A stretch of 64,000 nt of DNA from Asticcacaulis sp. MM231. GTDB taxonomy: Bacteria; Pseudomonadota; Alphaproteobacteria; Caulobacterales; Caulobacteraceae. Shown here piece after piece: positions 1 to 9,519 of this stretch (position 1 is its first letter; the number at the start of each line of letters is the position of its first letter). Under the pieces are notes generated by a model that saw only the letters and a list, made by a program, of their open reading frames with translations, made no database searches and was not told the DNA's origin. Position numbers and translations under genes: made by a program. The stretch covers positions 1,054,001 to 1,118,000 of the forward strand of contig NZ_OZ075108.1 of the NCBI RefSeq assembly GCF_964186625.1, read 5' to 3'.

Positions 1-1
1 C

Positions 2-364
2 ATGCGAGAGCGCGGTTACGGCCGCATCATCAATATCTCGTCGATCAATGGCCAAAAGGGCCAGGCGGGCCAGACCAACTATTCGGCCGCCAAGGCCGGC
101 ATGATCGGTTTTACCAAGGCTTTGGCGATGGAATCGGCCAACAAGGGCATCACGGTCAATTGCGTGGCGCCGGGCTATACCAGCACCGAAATGGTCTCCG
201 CCATTGCCGCGCCCGTTCTGGAAAAGATCGTTGCCGGTATTCCCGTCGGCCGTCTGGGTACGCCGGAAGAAGTCGCCGAAATCTGCGCCTTCCTGGCCTC
301 CGACATGGCGTCGTTTATTACGGGGGCCACCATCGCCGTCAACGGCGGCCAACACATGCTCTAA
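2..364 (+). CDS. phaB: Acetoacetyl-CoA reductase-like SDR, 3' part
   Basis: C-terminal 120 residues of a short-chain dehydrogenase; the 5' part lies outside the window, so the first ATG here is internal. The catalytic Tyr-x3-Lys is visible in NYSAAKAG, preceded by the Ser of the INISS strand, and the chain ends with NGGQHM, a tail typical of NADPH-dependent acetoacetyl-CoA reductases (PhaB/PhbB) of polyhydroxybutyrate synthesis. FabG-type 3-oxoacyl-ACP reductase is the main alternative because the Rossmann N-terminus cannot be inspected. Followed by a strong terminator. Confidence 0.8.
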   Translation: MRERGYGRIINISSINGQKGQAGQTNYSAAKAGMIGFTKALAMESANKGITVNCVAPGYTSTEMVSAIAAPVLEKIVAGIPVGRLGTPEEVAEICAFLASDMASFITGATIAVNGGQHML

Positions 365-502
365 GCACGCTCTGGTGGTCTGCAAAGTATCATCGTTTTG
401 CGCGCCCTTGCTCGTGTACCAAAGTACACGTCGCGGCAGGTGCTCAAACGTTAATACTTTCGTCTCACCATAGCGGCTTAGCCGCCGGTAATAGGATTTT
501 AG

Positions 503-533
503 AGGCGCTTGCGATCTCGCAGGCGCCTTTTTT
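503..533 (+). terminator. Rho-independent terminator after phaB
   Basis: An 11-bp stem (arms 503-513 and 518-528, one G-T pair) with a 4-base loop is followed directly by a run of six T. Between the phaB stop and this hairpin (365-502) I see only a small palindrome around 412-428 built on GTACCAAAGTAC; no gene. Confidence 0.85.
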
Positions 534-608
534 GTATACGTTTTTCGCCTTAATTTATGTCGAAGCGCGTCTTAAATCTGCCCAAGTCGGACCTTAGACA
601 TCAACTCA

Positions 609-1403
609 ATGAAGAAGTCCCCGGCACACCTCCTGATACAACTCTTAAGCGCCCTGATCCTGACGATCTGCGTAGCCCAATCCGGCACCGCGATGGCGGA
701 AGGGCCGCGTTCGCTCAAAGAAGCCATGTTCGGCAAGAAGGGCAAGGATGCGAAATCGTCCTCGGCTCCCTCAGTGGCGCACTTTACCTCTGAAGATGGC
801 GAAAGCTTCGTCCTCGATCAGTCTGGAAAAAGCGTCTTTGTCCGCTTCGATGGCGACGATGAAGTCTGGCTCCTGACCCCAACTCAAGGTCCCAAGGGCG
901 ATGTCATCTACAAAAATGATGTCGGTGAGCCGGTTCTGAAATCGACGCGCTGGGGCGGCATGATCCTGTTCAGCGATGACCGCCCGACCGGCGATCCAGT
1001 GGCTGTCACCGGCAAGGCCGAATCCTTTACACCCGGAAAGATGTCGCCGGGTCTGTTGTTTCAATCCCTGGTGCGCGCCAGCCGGCGTGTCAGCCTGGCC
1101 GTAGGCCGCAATTTCCGTTTCGATGCCCCGGATGTGACGCCCGGCGCCGATTACCTCTATGCCGACGCCGCCGATGTCACCGCTCAGGCGCTGGTGCGCG
1201 TGTCCCAGCAGAATCGCGGCCGCAAGATCCTTGAGCCCATCCGCTCGGTTGAGTTTGTCGAAGGACGGCCGCCGAGCGCCACCGTGCAAAATGGTGTGCT
1301 GGTGATGAAGCTCGATACCTCGCGCGGCACCTGGGGCGGTCGAGTTTCCTCCAAGCGCATCTTCAATGTGGTGTTGGCCAGCTACACAGCCGGCGGACGC
1401 TAA
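609..1403 (+). CDS. Exported DUF4908-like protein
   Basis: 264 residues with a signal peptide (basic start, hydrophobic stretch about residues 7-22, likely cut after AMA). The mature part is mostly beta/polar with no catalytic motif I recognise; the overall pattern recalls DUF4908 proteins of Caulobacteraceae, from memory only. Function unknown; probably periplasmic. Its TAA stop overlaps the stop of the convergent gloB gene by 3 bases. Confidence 0.7.
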   Translation: MKKSPAHLLIQLLSALILTICVAQSGTAMAEGPRSLKEAMFGKKGKDAKSSSAPSVAHFTSEDGESFVLDQSGKSVFVRFDGDDEVWLLTPTQGPKGDVIYKNDVGEPVLKSTRWGGMILFSDDRPTGDPVAVTGKAESFTPGKMSPGLLFQSLVRASRRVSLAVGRNFRFDAPDVTPGADYLYADAADVTAQALVRVSQQNRGRKILEPIRSVEFVEGRPPSATVQNGVLVMKLDTSRGTWGGRVSSKRIFNVVLASYTAGGR

Positions 1404-2148
1404 AACCGGTCTTTTGCCTTGCGCAACTCGCCAAATTTCGCAGCCTGCGCGGCAAAATCCTTTTCCCGTAACGGATAGACCAGAAACGGATTGGTCGCCT
1501 TTTCCTCAGCCACGGTCGACGGGACGGTCGGTTCGCCGCGGTCACGCAAGGCACGGATCGTGGCGGCGCGTGCGGCCAAAGTGGCGTCTTCTCCAAGAAC
1601 TTCTCGGCAAATTTCAAATTCGACATAGTATATTCGTGGGCGCTGTAGAGGATCGTCTCCTCCGGCAGATCGGCGATGCGTTGCAGGCTGGCCCACATCT
1701 GCTCTTGCGTGCCTTCGAACAGCCGGCCACAGCCGAGCGGAAACAGGGTGTCGGCTATAAAGGAATTGCCGCCCGTGCGATCGACGTAGCCGATATGGCC
1801 GAGCGTATGGCCGCCCAGATCGATGACCTCCAGGCGCGTTTCACCAAGCATAAAGACATCGCCGGGCTTTAGCACTTCATCGAGCGGTGCGATGCGCGTC
1901 ACTTCCTGCGGGCCATGGATCGTGGCGCCGAAGCGCTTTTTCAAAAGTGCGTTGCCACCGGTATGATCGGGGTGCCAGTGGGTGTTGAGGATATGATCGA
2001 GTTGGTCCCAGCCCAACGTGTTCAGCCGTTCGGTGATGGCGCGTGGTTCAGGCGCATCGATGATCGCCACCTGGCCGCTGGTCTCATCCTTGAGCAGGAA
2101 GCCGTAATTGTCCTGCAGGGCGGGGAAGGTGTCGATGATCAGGGACAT
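1400..2148 (-). CDS. gloB: Hydroxyacylglutathione hydrolase (glyoxalase II), frameshifted
   Basis: Metallo-beta-lactamase-fold enzyme that hydrolyses S-lactoylglutathione in methylglyoxal detoxification. Metal-binding THWHPDHTGG, GGHTLGHIGY and the C-terminal-side SAHEYT are all present. The reading frame from 2148 loses family resemblance after SNLKFAEKF; the expected C-terminal helix domain (ARAATIRALRDRGEPTVPST... ATNPF) continues in the adjacent frame, ending at 1400. One base therefore appears to be missing near 1590-1603. Read straight through, the original frame runs to 1363 with an unrelated basic tail and would invade the DUF4908 gene by 41 bases. Either a sequencing error or a recent mutation; the active-site half is intact but the glutathione-binding domain would be lost. 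Confidence 0.85.
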
Positions 2149-2236
2149 GGTATTTTAGGCCGATCTTAGGATTTACACTGATAATTTCCCGAAACGGGTC
2201 TATATCTTACAGGCTGTAGCCTCATAAGGGAAATTC

Positions 2237-2995
2237 TTGCGTCGTCCGGTCCAAGACCTCAACCGATTTTACACATCGCCCGAAGGGCTGGTAGCCAAAC
2301 GCCTGATCGCGCGCAAGCTGGCCGAGGCCTGGCCCGATGTGCGCGGTCTCGATGTGTTGGGTCTTGGCTACTGCACGCCCTATCTTGATCATTTCAATGA
2401 GGCGCGCCGCGTCCTTTCGGCCATGCCGGCGGCGCAAGGCGCCGAAATCTGGCCCGCCGATATGCGTGTCCGCACCACGCTTGTCGAGGAAGAGGCTCTG
2501 CCGTTCCCGACCGGGCTGTTCGATCGCATCCTGATGGTGCATGCGCTGGAAGAATTGCCCACGCCACAAGGCCTTCTGCTCGAAGCCTCGCGGCTTCTGG
2601 CGCCCAATGGCAAGCTGATCCTCGGCGTGGCGGCGCGTGGCGGCTTTTGGGCCCATGCTGAAAAGACGCCCTTCGGCTACGGCCAGCCCTATAGTCGGCT
2701 GCAACTGGAAAGCGCGCTGCGTGACGCCGAGCTGGAACCGCTGGCCTGGTCCTATGCTCTTTATGCACCGCCCTTGCGCAGCCTTTTGCGCTGGGCAGGG
2801 GCGCTGGAAAACGTGTTGCCGCGCATCTGGCCGCTGACCGGCGGGCTCATACTTATGGAGGCGGGGCGCCGTCCGTTCGTGGCCCACACGCCGCGGCCGC
2901 AGAAATCGATCCTGCAGGAACTGCGTGGTGTGCTGACACCGCCGCAGCCGGTGCCGACCTCAAGGCTCCCCCATAAGGATCACGAAATCGCGTAA
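2237..2995 (+). CDS. Class I SAM-dependent methyltransferase
   Basis: 252 residues. TTG start chosen because ATAAGGG sits 6 bases upstream and the protein N-terminus (MRRPVQDLNRFYTSPEG) fits the family. The fold is the Methyltransf_11 type: motif I is degenerate (LDVLGLGYCTPYL), followed by the acidic post-I region, a RILMVHALEEL motif IV and a LLEASRLLAPNGKLILG motif V/VI. Proteins of this type are common in alphaproteobacteria beside gloB; substrate unknown. Divergent from gloB with an 88-bp gap. Confidence 0.8.
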   Translation: MRRPVQDLNRFYTSPEGLVAKRLIARKLAEAWPDVRGLDVLGLGYCTPYLDHFNEARRVLSAMPAAQGAEIWPADMRVRTTLVEEEALPFPTGLFDRILMVHALEELPTPQGLLLEASRLLAPNGKLILGVAARGGFWAHAEKTPFGYGQPYSRLQLESALRDAELEPLAWSYALYAPPLRSLLRWAGALENVLPRIWPLTGGLILMEAGRRPFVAHTPRPQKSILQELRGVLTPPQPVPTSRLPHKDHEIA

Positions 2996-3046
2996 AGTGG
3001 CGATTTCAGGTTTGCCGGTCGGGCAATTCTGGGCCATAGAAACGGC

Positions 3047-3535
3047 ATGAAACAGCTTATTCTCATGCGCCATGCCAAGGCGGAAAAAGACTCCGAATCC
3101 GGTGAGGATTTCGATCGTGTTCTGGCGCCACGCGGTCGCGAAGAGGCACGCAGCGTCGCCGAGGCCCTGAAAGCCTATGGCGTAAAGCCTGATTTCGCTC
3201 TGGTTTCCAGCGCTGCCCGTACGCAGGGCACGTTTGAGGAGGTCAAGGCGGTGCTCGGTGATATTCCGGCGCTGGTCTCGGAAGATTTCTATAATGCGGG
3301 CTCCGAAGCGCTGCGCCGCGCGGTCGAGGCGCACGAAAACGATGGCCAGTGCCTGATCGTGGTGGCGCATAATCCTGGCCTGCAATATCTCGTAGCCGAA
3401 TATCTCTTTGAAGGTGCGGCGGGACCGGACATCACCGACAAGGTGCGCGGCAATTATCCCACGGCCACGGCCACGGTTTTCGAAATCGATGCGGCGGGCC
3501 GTCCGATCTATGACGGCATCTATCTGGCGAAATAA
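3047..3535 (+). CDS. sixA: SixA-like histidine phosphatase
   Basis: 162-residue branch-1 histidine phosphatase. The RHG-type catalytic motif is LMRHAKAE at residues 5-12, and the second catalytic His lies in VVAHNPGL. Length matches phosphohistidine phosphatase SixA, which dephosphorylates phosphohistidine on phosphotransferase or phosphorelay proteins; in a species relying on His-Asp phosphorelays this is notable but the substrate cannot be read from sequence. The stop lies 2 bases before the pyrD start, so the two are probably co-transcribed. Confidence 0.85.
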   Translation: MKQLILMRHAKAEKDSESGEDFDRVLAPRGREEARSVAEALKAYGVKPDFALVSSAARTQGTFEEVKAVLGDIPALVSEDFYNAGSEALRRAVEAHENDGQCLIVVAHNPGLQYLVAEYLFEGAAGPDITDKVRGNYPTATATVFEIDAAGRPIYDGIYLAK

Positions 3536-3537
3536 TC

Positions 3538-4605
3538 ATGATCTACACCCTCGCCACTCAAGCCCTGCACATTTTACCGCCGGAAGACGCGCACACCCTG
3601 ACGGTGCTGCTGCTCAAGGCTGGCCTGGGGCCTGTTTCACACCTCAGCACGCCGGAACTGGCGATTGAGGTCGCCTTTGACGGCGGGATATTGCGCTTCC
3701 CCAACTGCATCGGGCTGGCGGCGGGGTTTGATAAAAACGCCGATGTGCCGGTGGCCATGACGCGCGCCGGTTTCGGTTTCGCCGAATGCGGTACAGTGAC
3801 GCCCCTGCCGCAGGGCGGAAATCCCAAGCCGCGGTTGTTCCGGTTGACAGAGGATCAGGCGGTCATCAATCGCATGGGCTTCAACAACAAGGGGCTCGAA
3901 GTCTTCTCGCGCCATCTGGAGCCGGTTCATGCGCGACGTAAAAAGCCAGTGGTGGGGCTGAATATCGGCGCCAATAAGGACGCGACCGACCGCATGGCAG
4001 ATTACGTCACCGGTCTGAAGCGCCTGTGGGGGCTGGGCAGCTATTTCACCATCAACATCTCATCGCCTAATACGCCGGGTCTGCGCGCGCTTCAGGGCAA
4101 GTCGCATCTCGATGACCTGCTGGGGCAGATCGCCGAAACCCGCGCGGCTCTGGTCAAGGCGTCGGGCGTCAACTACCCGATCTTTCTCAAAATCGCGCCG
4201 GATCTCGATGACAGCGAAATCGAGGATACGGTGGCTTCGACCTTGGCGCACAAGCTGGATGGCCTGATTGTTTCCAATACCACCTTGTCGCGTGACGGTC
4301 TCATCTCCGCCCATGCGTCAGAAAGCGGCGGCATGTCGGGCGCGCCGTTGTTCGAGCTGTCGACTCGGGCGTTGCGGGTTGCCTATGCAGCGTCGGGCGG
4401 CAAACTGGTGCTGATCGGCGCCGGTGGGGTGTCGTCGGGTGCACAGGCCTATGCCAAGATTCGCGCCGGCGCCTCGCTGGTCCAGCTCTATTCGGCTTTG
4501 GTCTACAAGGGGCCACGTCTGGCGGACGAGGTGCGCCGCGATCTGGTGTCGCGCCTGAAAGCCGATGGTTTCCGTTCGGTGTCCGAAGCGGTTGGGGCGG
4601 GCTAA
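3538..4605 (+). CDS. pyrD: Dihydroorotate dehydrogenase (quinone), class 2
   Basis: 355 residues, usual for class 2 enzymes, which oxidise dihydroorotate to orotate in pyrimidine synthesis and pass electrons to membrane quinone through FMN. An N-terminal membrane-associating helical segment is followed by GLAAGFDKNADV, GFNNKGLE, NINISSPNTPGLR with the class 2 catalytic Ser, and GLIVSNTT, then IGAGGVSSGAQAYAKIRAGASLVQLYSAL for phosphate and FMN binding. The stop overlaps the convergent O-antigen ligase-like gene. Confidence 0.95.
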   Translation: MIYTLATQALHILPPEDAHTLTVLLLKAGLGPVSHLSTPELAIEVAFDGGILRFPNCIGLAAGFDKNADVPVAMTRAGFGFAECGTVTPLPQGGNPKPRLFRLTEDQAVINRMGFNNKGLEVFSRHLEPVHARRKKPVVGLNIGANKDATDRMADYVTGLKRLWGLGSYFTINISSPNTPGLRALQGKSHLDDLLGQIAETRAALVKASGVNYPIFLKIAPDLDDSEIEDTVASTLAHKLDGLIVSNTTLSRDGLISAHASESGGMSGAPLFELSTRALRVAYAASGGKLVLIGAGGVSSGAQAYAKIRAGASLVQLYSALVYKGPRLADEVRRDLVSRLKADGFRSVSEAVGAG

Positions 4606-5934
4606 TCCTCCAGAGCGTTGGCTGTCAGCCGCGCCAGCGCGCAGACAAACAGCGCCCAGATCAGCGAATTCTGCGACAGAATAAAGCTTTCCGACAAGAT
4701 CAGGAAGCTGAACAGTAGCAGGATCAACACCGAGAAAAAGCCATCCTTGACGCGGGCGAAGCGGAAGAGCGCGCAGAAAAAGCCTGCCGCCAGCACCAGT
4801 CCGAACATGATGACACCGACCCAGCCAAGCTGAATCAGCAGGTCGAGCCAGCCATTATGCGCCGAAGGCACGTCCCAGTGGGTTTCGGCCCGCACCACGG
4901 CGGCCGGCACAGAGCTCGGCGTCCAGAAGGCCTTGTAACCGTAGCCAAGCCACGGATGTTTGTCGGACAGTCGCATCAGTGATGCCCAGATTTCGGTGCG
5001 GCCCGTCAGAGTTCGGGTCTTTGCCGAGCGCCTTGAAGATCACCTCGGGCGCGACATAGAAGAGCGTGCCGCCGACCAGGGCAGCTGTGGCCGCCAGCCA
5101 GACAAAGATGACGCTGAGCACGCCGCCGCGTTGCAAGGCCATCAGGACAGGAATGGCGAGCGCGCTGGCCATGCAGGCGAGCAGCGAGGTTTTGGAGCGC
5201 GACAGGATGACCAGTACGAAGATGGTGATGGCCAGTCCGATCCACATCCTGCGGCGTTCCGGCGAAATATAGGCTGAGGCGCAGGCGGCGATAAAGCCCA
5301 GCACCATCATGGCGGCCATCTGGTTCTTTTCGTACCACACGCCTTTCCACGCGCCGGCGTTGATATCGTTATGAATGCCAAGCGAGGGCACGCAGATGCA
5401 GACGAAAAAGGAACCAAAAGCCAGAAGCGCGAAGCTGAAAGCGATGATCTGCACAAGGTCTTCGCCGCGATAACGGGCGGCGAGATAGAGGCCGAAGATC
5501 GTGGTGACGGCGACCGCAATGGTGCGCCGGGAGGTGATATCGGCGGCGATCGACCAGTAGCTCGAGGCCAGACATAAGCCGACCAGTAGCCCGGTCATGA
5601 ACAGGCCCGGCAGAATGCACATAAAGCGGGTCAGCCGAAAGGCGGCCAGCGCCAGAGTGACACCATAAACCGGCAGCCACATCAGGCGCAAGATAGCGGA
5701 ATCGCTTTCCGCCGCCGCCGCATCGGTGGTTTGTGGCGCGAACAGCGGGCCGATCAGGGCGTTTGAGAACATCAGGATACAGAAGATGGTCAGCGCGACT
5801 TCGGCATAGACAAGGATCTGCTCCCAGGTCAGCGCCTTCGTGGCAAGGGCCAGCGATCGCGTCTCTCGGCGCTGGGAGTCATCACGGCGGGCAGGCGTAG
5901 TTACGGGCATGGAACCTGAAAGTGGCGGCTCCAC
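4602..5934 (-). CDS. O-antigen ligase family membrane protein, frameshifted
   Basis: Polytopic membrane protein of the Wzy/WaaL O-antigen ligase family, with about ten hydrophobic segments and the large periplasmic loop near the C-terminus. The frame from 5934 (likely start 5910, MPVTTPARR) holds up to KDPN; then the expected LTGRTEIWASLMRLSDKHPWLGYG loop and last membrane helices are in the next frame, ending at 4602. One extra base near 5010 explains this exactly. Without correction the protein loses the catalytic loop and ends at 4855. WaaL-like proteins join polysaccharide to lipid A or proteins in the periplasm; related polymerases cannot be excluded. No polysaccharide genes adjoin it. 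Confidence 0.8.
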
Positions 5935-6032
5935 GTCTGGAGCCTTGCCCGCAGCTTAAGGTAAAAGTCTCAAAATTGAGTCAAAGGCGCGCGGCAAATT
6001 TTGCCGCACGCGTAGCGATCTGCCTATGTGCC

Positions 6033-6072
6033 ATTAGAGCACCGATCTGATTCAATCAGACCGGCGCTCTAA
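6033..6072. repeat. TTAGAGC...GCTCTAA palindromic element
   Basis: Outer arms TTAGAGC (6034-6040) and GCTCTAA (6066-6072) enclose an inner hairpin TCTGATT-CAA-ATCAGA-like. It stands between the O-antigen ligase-like gene and flgH, and could double as a flgH terminator because T-rich sequence follows. Related elements are at 38262-38330 and 45995-46026. Confidence 0.65.
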
Positions 6073-6097
6073 GTTTTGTTTTTACGTTCTTTTTGAT

Positions 6098-6835
6098 CTA
6101 AAACGGCGAGTATTTTTCCATCAGAGCCTGGGCGGCGGGTGGCGCCTGCATGTTGGTGATATCGCCACGGCCACCGTAAGAGATACGCGCCTCAGCCAGT
6201 TGTGTGTGCTTGATGGTGTTGGTCGAGGACACGTCTTCCGGGCGGGCGATGCCGGCCACGCTCAGCACGCGGACCTCGCGGTTGGTTTTGACTTCCTGCG
6301 TACCCTGAACAATTAGGTTGCCATTCGGCAGCACACCCGTGACGATCGCGGCGATGGTAACGGAAATTTTTTCAGAGCGCTTGACCGAGCCGCTGCCGGC
6401 GCCGGTCGAGGTGCTGTCATTACCCAGGGCCTTGGTCGGGTCATAGCCGCTGGGGAGAATCTTGCCGAGCGACAATTCCAGGCCAAACATACTGGGTGTC
6501 GCGGCGCTGAAGCTGTTGGTGCGGGTACGATCGGTCGAATTGCTGGTCTGGGCGCTGTCATCGATATCGACCTGCACGGTCAGGATATCGCCGACCGAAC
6601 GGGCGCGCTGGTCGTTGAAGAAGGTGCGGGCCCCTACGCGCCATAGCGAATTGCTCGATGCCGGCGTGTTGTTTTGCGCCGGATACATGACCGCCTGTTG
6701 TTGCGGCACAAGGGCGGCCGGATAGGCCATGGAGGTCAGTTGCGGGCCGCCGACGGTTTCACGCACGGAGCCGCAACCGCCAAGGGCGATCAAGCTGATG
6801 AGCAGGGCGGGGGCGATAAAGGCGGTTTTGGACAT
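6098..6835 (-). CDS. flgH: Flagellar L-ring protein FlgH
   Basis: Outer-membrane lipoprotein forming the L ring around the flagellar rod. Start at 6835 (MSKTAFIAPALLISLIALGGC) gives a compact lipoprotein signal with lipobox ALGG-C; an in-frame TTG at 6847 is the alternative. Family features are SLWRVGARTFFNDQRARSVGDILTVQV and the conserved C-terminal REVRVLSVAGIARPEDVSSTNTIKHTQLAEARISYGGRG. Last gene of the flgF-flgG-flgA-flgH operon, starting about 14 bases after flgA. Confidence 0.97.
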   Translation of the reverse strand: MSKTAFIAPALLISLIALGGCGSVRETVGGPQLTSMAYPAALVPQQQAVMYPAQNNTPASSNSLWRVGARTFFNDQRARSVGDILTVQVDIDDSAQTSNSTDRTRTNSFSAATPSMFGLELSLGKILPSGYDPTKALGNDSTSTGAGSGSVKRSEKISVTIAAIVTGVLPNGNLIVQGTQEVKTNREVRVLSVAGIARPEDVSSTNTIKHTQLAEARISYGGRGDITNMQAPPAAQALMEKYSPF

Positions 6836-6849
6836 GTGAAACACCAATA

Positions 6850-7470
6850 CTAGCGCGAAGACAGGAAGGTTTGATTACGCATCTGGGTAGCGGCCTGACC
6901 CGCGACGGCCGCGCCGGGCCCCGTGATCACCGCGTCGATGAGTTTTTTGGAGGACGTATTTTGAATCTGGATGACATCGCCAATGGCGCCATCTTTCTGC
7001 GCCAGACCTGACAGTGTCAGGCTCAGGCCATTTTGCGTCCAGGTCACGGCGACCAGTTGAGCGCGCTTGACCGCGACCGGCCCGGACGGTTGCGACCAGC
7101 CGGCAGCAACCGGTGCGTTGGCCTGGCCACTCGGGATGGTGGCGAGCAGCGGCGCATTGGCGGAGGACGTCTCCTGACCGTTGGCGACAATGATACGGCG
7201 CAGGCCGCGCGGATTGTCCCAATAGGCGCCGGCACGGGCGGCGATGGTCTGGACGATGGCGGCGTCAAGCACGGCGGTGGCACCCTGACGATAGCCGAGC
7301 AGCACGCCTGCGCTGGCGCCGGCATTATCGAAGATGTCGCCGATGGTGATGCGGCCGTCGCCGTCGGTGACGGAGGACTTGAGTGACAAGGTGGTGGCCA
7401 TCTGGGCGTGCGCACCCGTAGCACATAGCATCAGGATGGAGGCCAGGGTTAGGAGCTTAAGGGCTTTCAT
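6850..7470 (-). CDS. flgA: Flagellar P-ring assembly chaperone FlgA
   Basis: 206 residues with a signal peptide (hydrophobic residues 5-22, ending AHA). FlgA is the periplasmic chaperone that assists P-ring (FlgI) polymerisation. The C-terminal SAF-like part is recognisable: VAVKRAQLVAVTWTQNGLSLTLSGLAQKDGAIGDVIQIQNTSSKKLIDAVITGPG. Lies 4 bases after flgG, so it is translated from the same operon. Confidence 0.93.
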   Translation of the reverse strand: MKALKLLTLASILMLCATGAHAQMATTLSLKSSVTDGDGRITIGDIFDNAGASAGVLLGYRQGATAVLDAAIVQTIAARAGAYWDNPRGLRRIIVANGQETSSANAPLLATIPSGQANAPVAAGWSQPSGPVAVKRAQLVAVTWTQNGLSLTLSGLAQKDGAIGDVIQIQNTSSKKLIDAVITGPGAAVAGQAATQMRNQTFLSSR

Positions 7471-7474
7471 TCAG

Positions 7475-8272
<798 letters not shown>

Positions 8273-8336
8273 CGGTTATACTCCGGTATTCGAAAGGGTT
8301 ACGCATTCCGGATCCCAAGATCCGGCAAGCGCGACG

Positions 8337-8358
8337 GCGCGCCCGAGCCGTTGCGAGG
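8337..8358. repeat. Dispersed 22-bp intergenic repeat, copy 1
   Basis: Begins GCGCGCCCGAGCCGTTGCGA and occurs again, identical over 22 bases, at 47068-47089. Both copies are intergenic (here between flgF and flgG). Function unknown. Confidence 0.6.
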
Positions 8359-8418
8359 CAAAGCCTGCGTGGCGCTTGAACGTAAAAGAAAGCGTGATGG
8401 TGATGCCTGTCATCGTCA

Positions 8419-9168
8419 TCACGCGACGCGACCGAGCCGCTCGACGGCGGTGCGGTTCAGTTGTGAATTTTGTTCGATGACGGAGGCGACGCTGGCATAG
8501 GCGCGGTTTATGCGCACCAGATTGGTCACTTCGCTCATCGCATTGACATTGGAGGCTTCGAGGAAGCCCTGACGCACGGAGGCGTTGGTGGCGGGCAGGG
8601 CAGCGGCGTTGCTGGTCAGGGTGAAGGTGCTGTCGCCATTTTTGGACAGGTCGCTCATATTGGCGATACGCACCACGTTCAGCCGGCCGACGCGTTCGGT
8701 CTGGCCCTGCGACATTTGCGAGATGATGCCGTCGGCGGAGATGGTCGGTTCGCCCTTTTTCGGATCGAGCACAATGGCGCCGCCGTCACCCTGAACGACG
8801 TAGCCCTGTTGTGTCATCAGCGTGCCGTCACCGGACAGGGTGAAGGAGCCGTCACGGGTATAGGCCGTGCCGCTGGGCGTATTGACCACGAAGAAAGTAC
8901 CTTCGCTGCTGAGCGCCACATCAAGCGGTGCCCCCGTCTGGTTCATCGTACCCTGGGCGAAGTTACGGCCGACGCCGTTATCCACGGCAAAGTTGGCGGG
9001 CGTGCGGATCGGCGTGTTGTAGGCAGGGGCGCCAGGCTCGGCATTGATCAGCAATTCTTCGAATTTGTAGCCCGTAGTGTTCATGTTGGCGAGATTGTTG
9101 GCGCTGATATCCAGCTCTCTTTGCAGGGTGATCTGGCGCGACAGGGCGATGTAACTGGTATTATCCAT
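8419..9168 (-). CDS. flgF: Flagellar proximal rod protein FlgF
   Basis: 249 residues. The N-terminus (MDNTSYIALSRQITLQRELDISANNLANMNTTGYK) and C-terminus (EASNVNAMSEVTNLVRINRAYASVASVIEQN) are rod-type, and the shorter length with order flgF-flgG matches the proximal rod protein. First gene of the flgF-flgG-flgA-flgH operon, with a sigma-54 promoter about 100 bases upstream. Confidence 0.97.
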   Translation of the reverse strand: MDNTSYIALSRQITLQRELDISANNLANMNTTGYKFEELLINAEPGAPAYNTPIRTPANFAVDNGVGRNFAQGTMNQTGAPLDVALSSEGTFFVVNTPSGTAYTRDGSFTLSGDGTLMTQQGYVVQGDGGAIVLDPKKGEPTISADGIISQMSQGQTERVGRLNVVRIANMSDLSKNGDSTFTLTSNAAALPATNASVRQGFLEASNVNAMSEVTNLVRINRAYASVASVIEQNSQLNRTAVERLGRVA

Positions 9169-9242
9169 GCGCGGGCTCCCGAATTAGAGGTTCATCTTCA
9201 AAGGCTTATGGGTAATGCGTAACAATCCGCCGGAAATGCGCG

Positions 9243-9258
9243 TTAACCATGATTTTAA
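9243..9258. promoter_or_regulatory. CtrA-like site in the flgF/fliL divergent region
   Basis: TTAACCAT at 9243-9250 continues to a second TTAA at 9255-9258, giving a TTAA-N8-TTAA arrangement (the Caulobacter CtrA consensus is TTAA-N7-TTAAC). Inverted TTAACCAT half-sites follow at 9283-9290 and, in forward orientation, at 9399-9406. The region drives flgF leftward and fliL rightward; fliLM is a CtrA-dependent class II operon in Caulobacter, so CtrA is the natural candidate. Confidence 0.55.
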
Positions 9259-9264
9259 GAGTAT

Positions 9265-9279
9265 GCAAAGGCCGTGCCA
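9265..9279 (-). promoter_or_regulatory. Sigma-54 promoter for flgFGAH
   Basis: On the minus strand the bases read TGGCAC-GGCCT-TTGC, an exact match to the -24/-12 consensus (TGGCAC-N5-TTGC). Transcription would begin near 9253, leaving an untranslated leader of roughly 85 bases before flgF. In Caulobacter, hook and rod operons of this class are sigma-54 dependent and use the activator FlbD. Confidence 0.85.
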
Positions 9280-9519
9280 AAGATGGTTAACGGTCGGAAA
9301 GGCTTGTTCGATAAGGAAACTTGGCTTTCCAGCGCGAATCTGCCCAGATCAGCGGGCGGCAAAAAATGCCGCGCCGGGGCGTTCCTAACAAGTAATCGTT
9401 AACCATGTTTGGCGATAGTGGCGGCAGGCGCCCCGCGTGGGGCGCGTGTAAGGTTTATTTAAGGGTTGGGGCTATGATCGGCCATCCGGCTCTGGTGTGT
9501 ATTTGACGGGTGGGCGAAA

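Noticed and set aside
6847..6847. TTG start of flgH at 6847
   Set aside because: The ATG at 6835 gives a normal lipoprotein signal; the extra four residues have no support.
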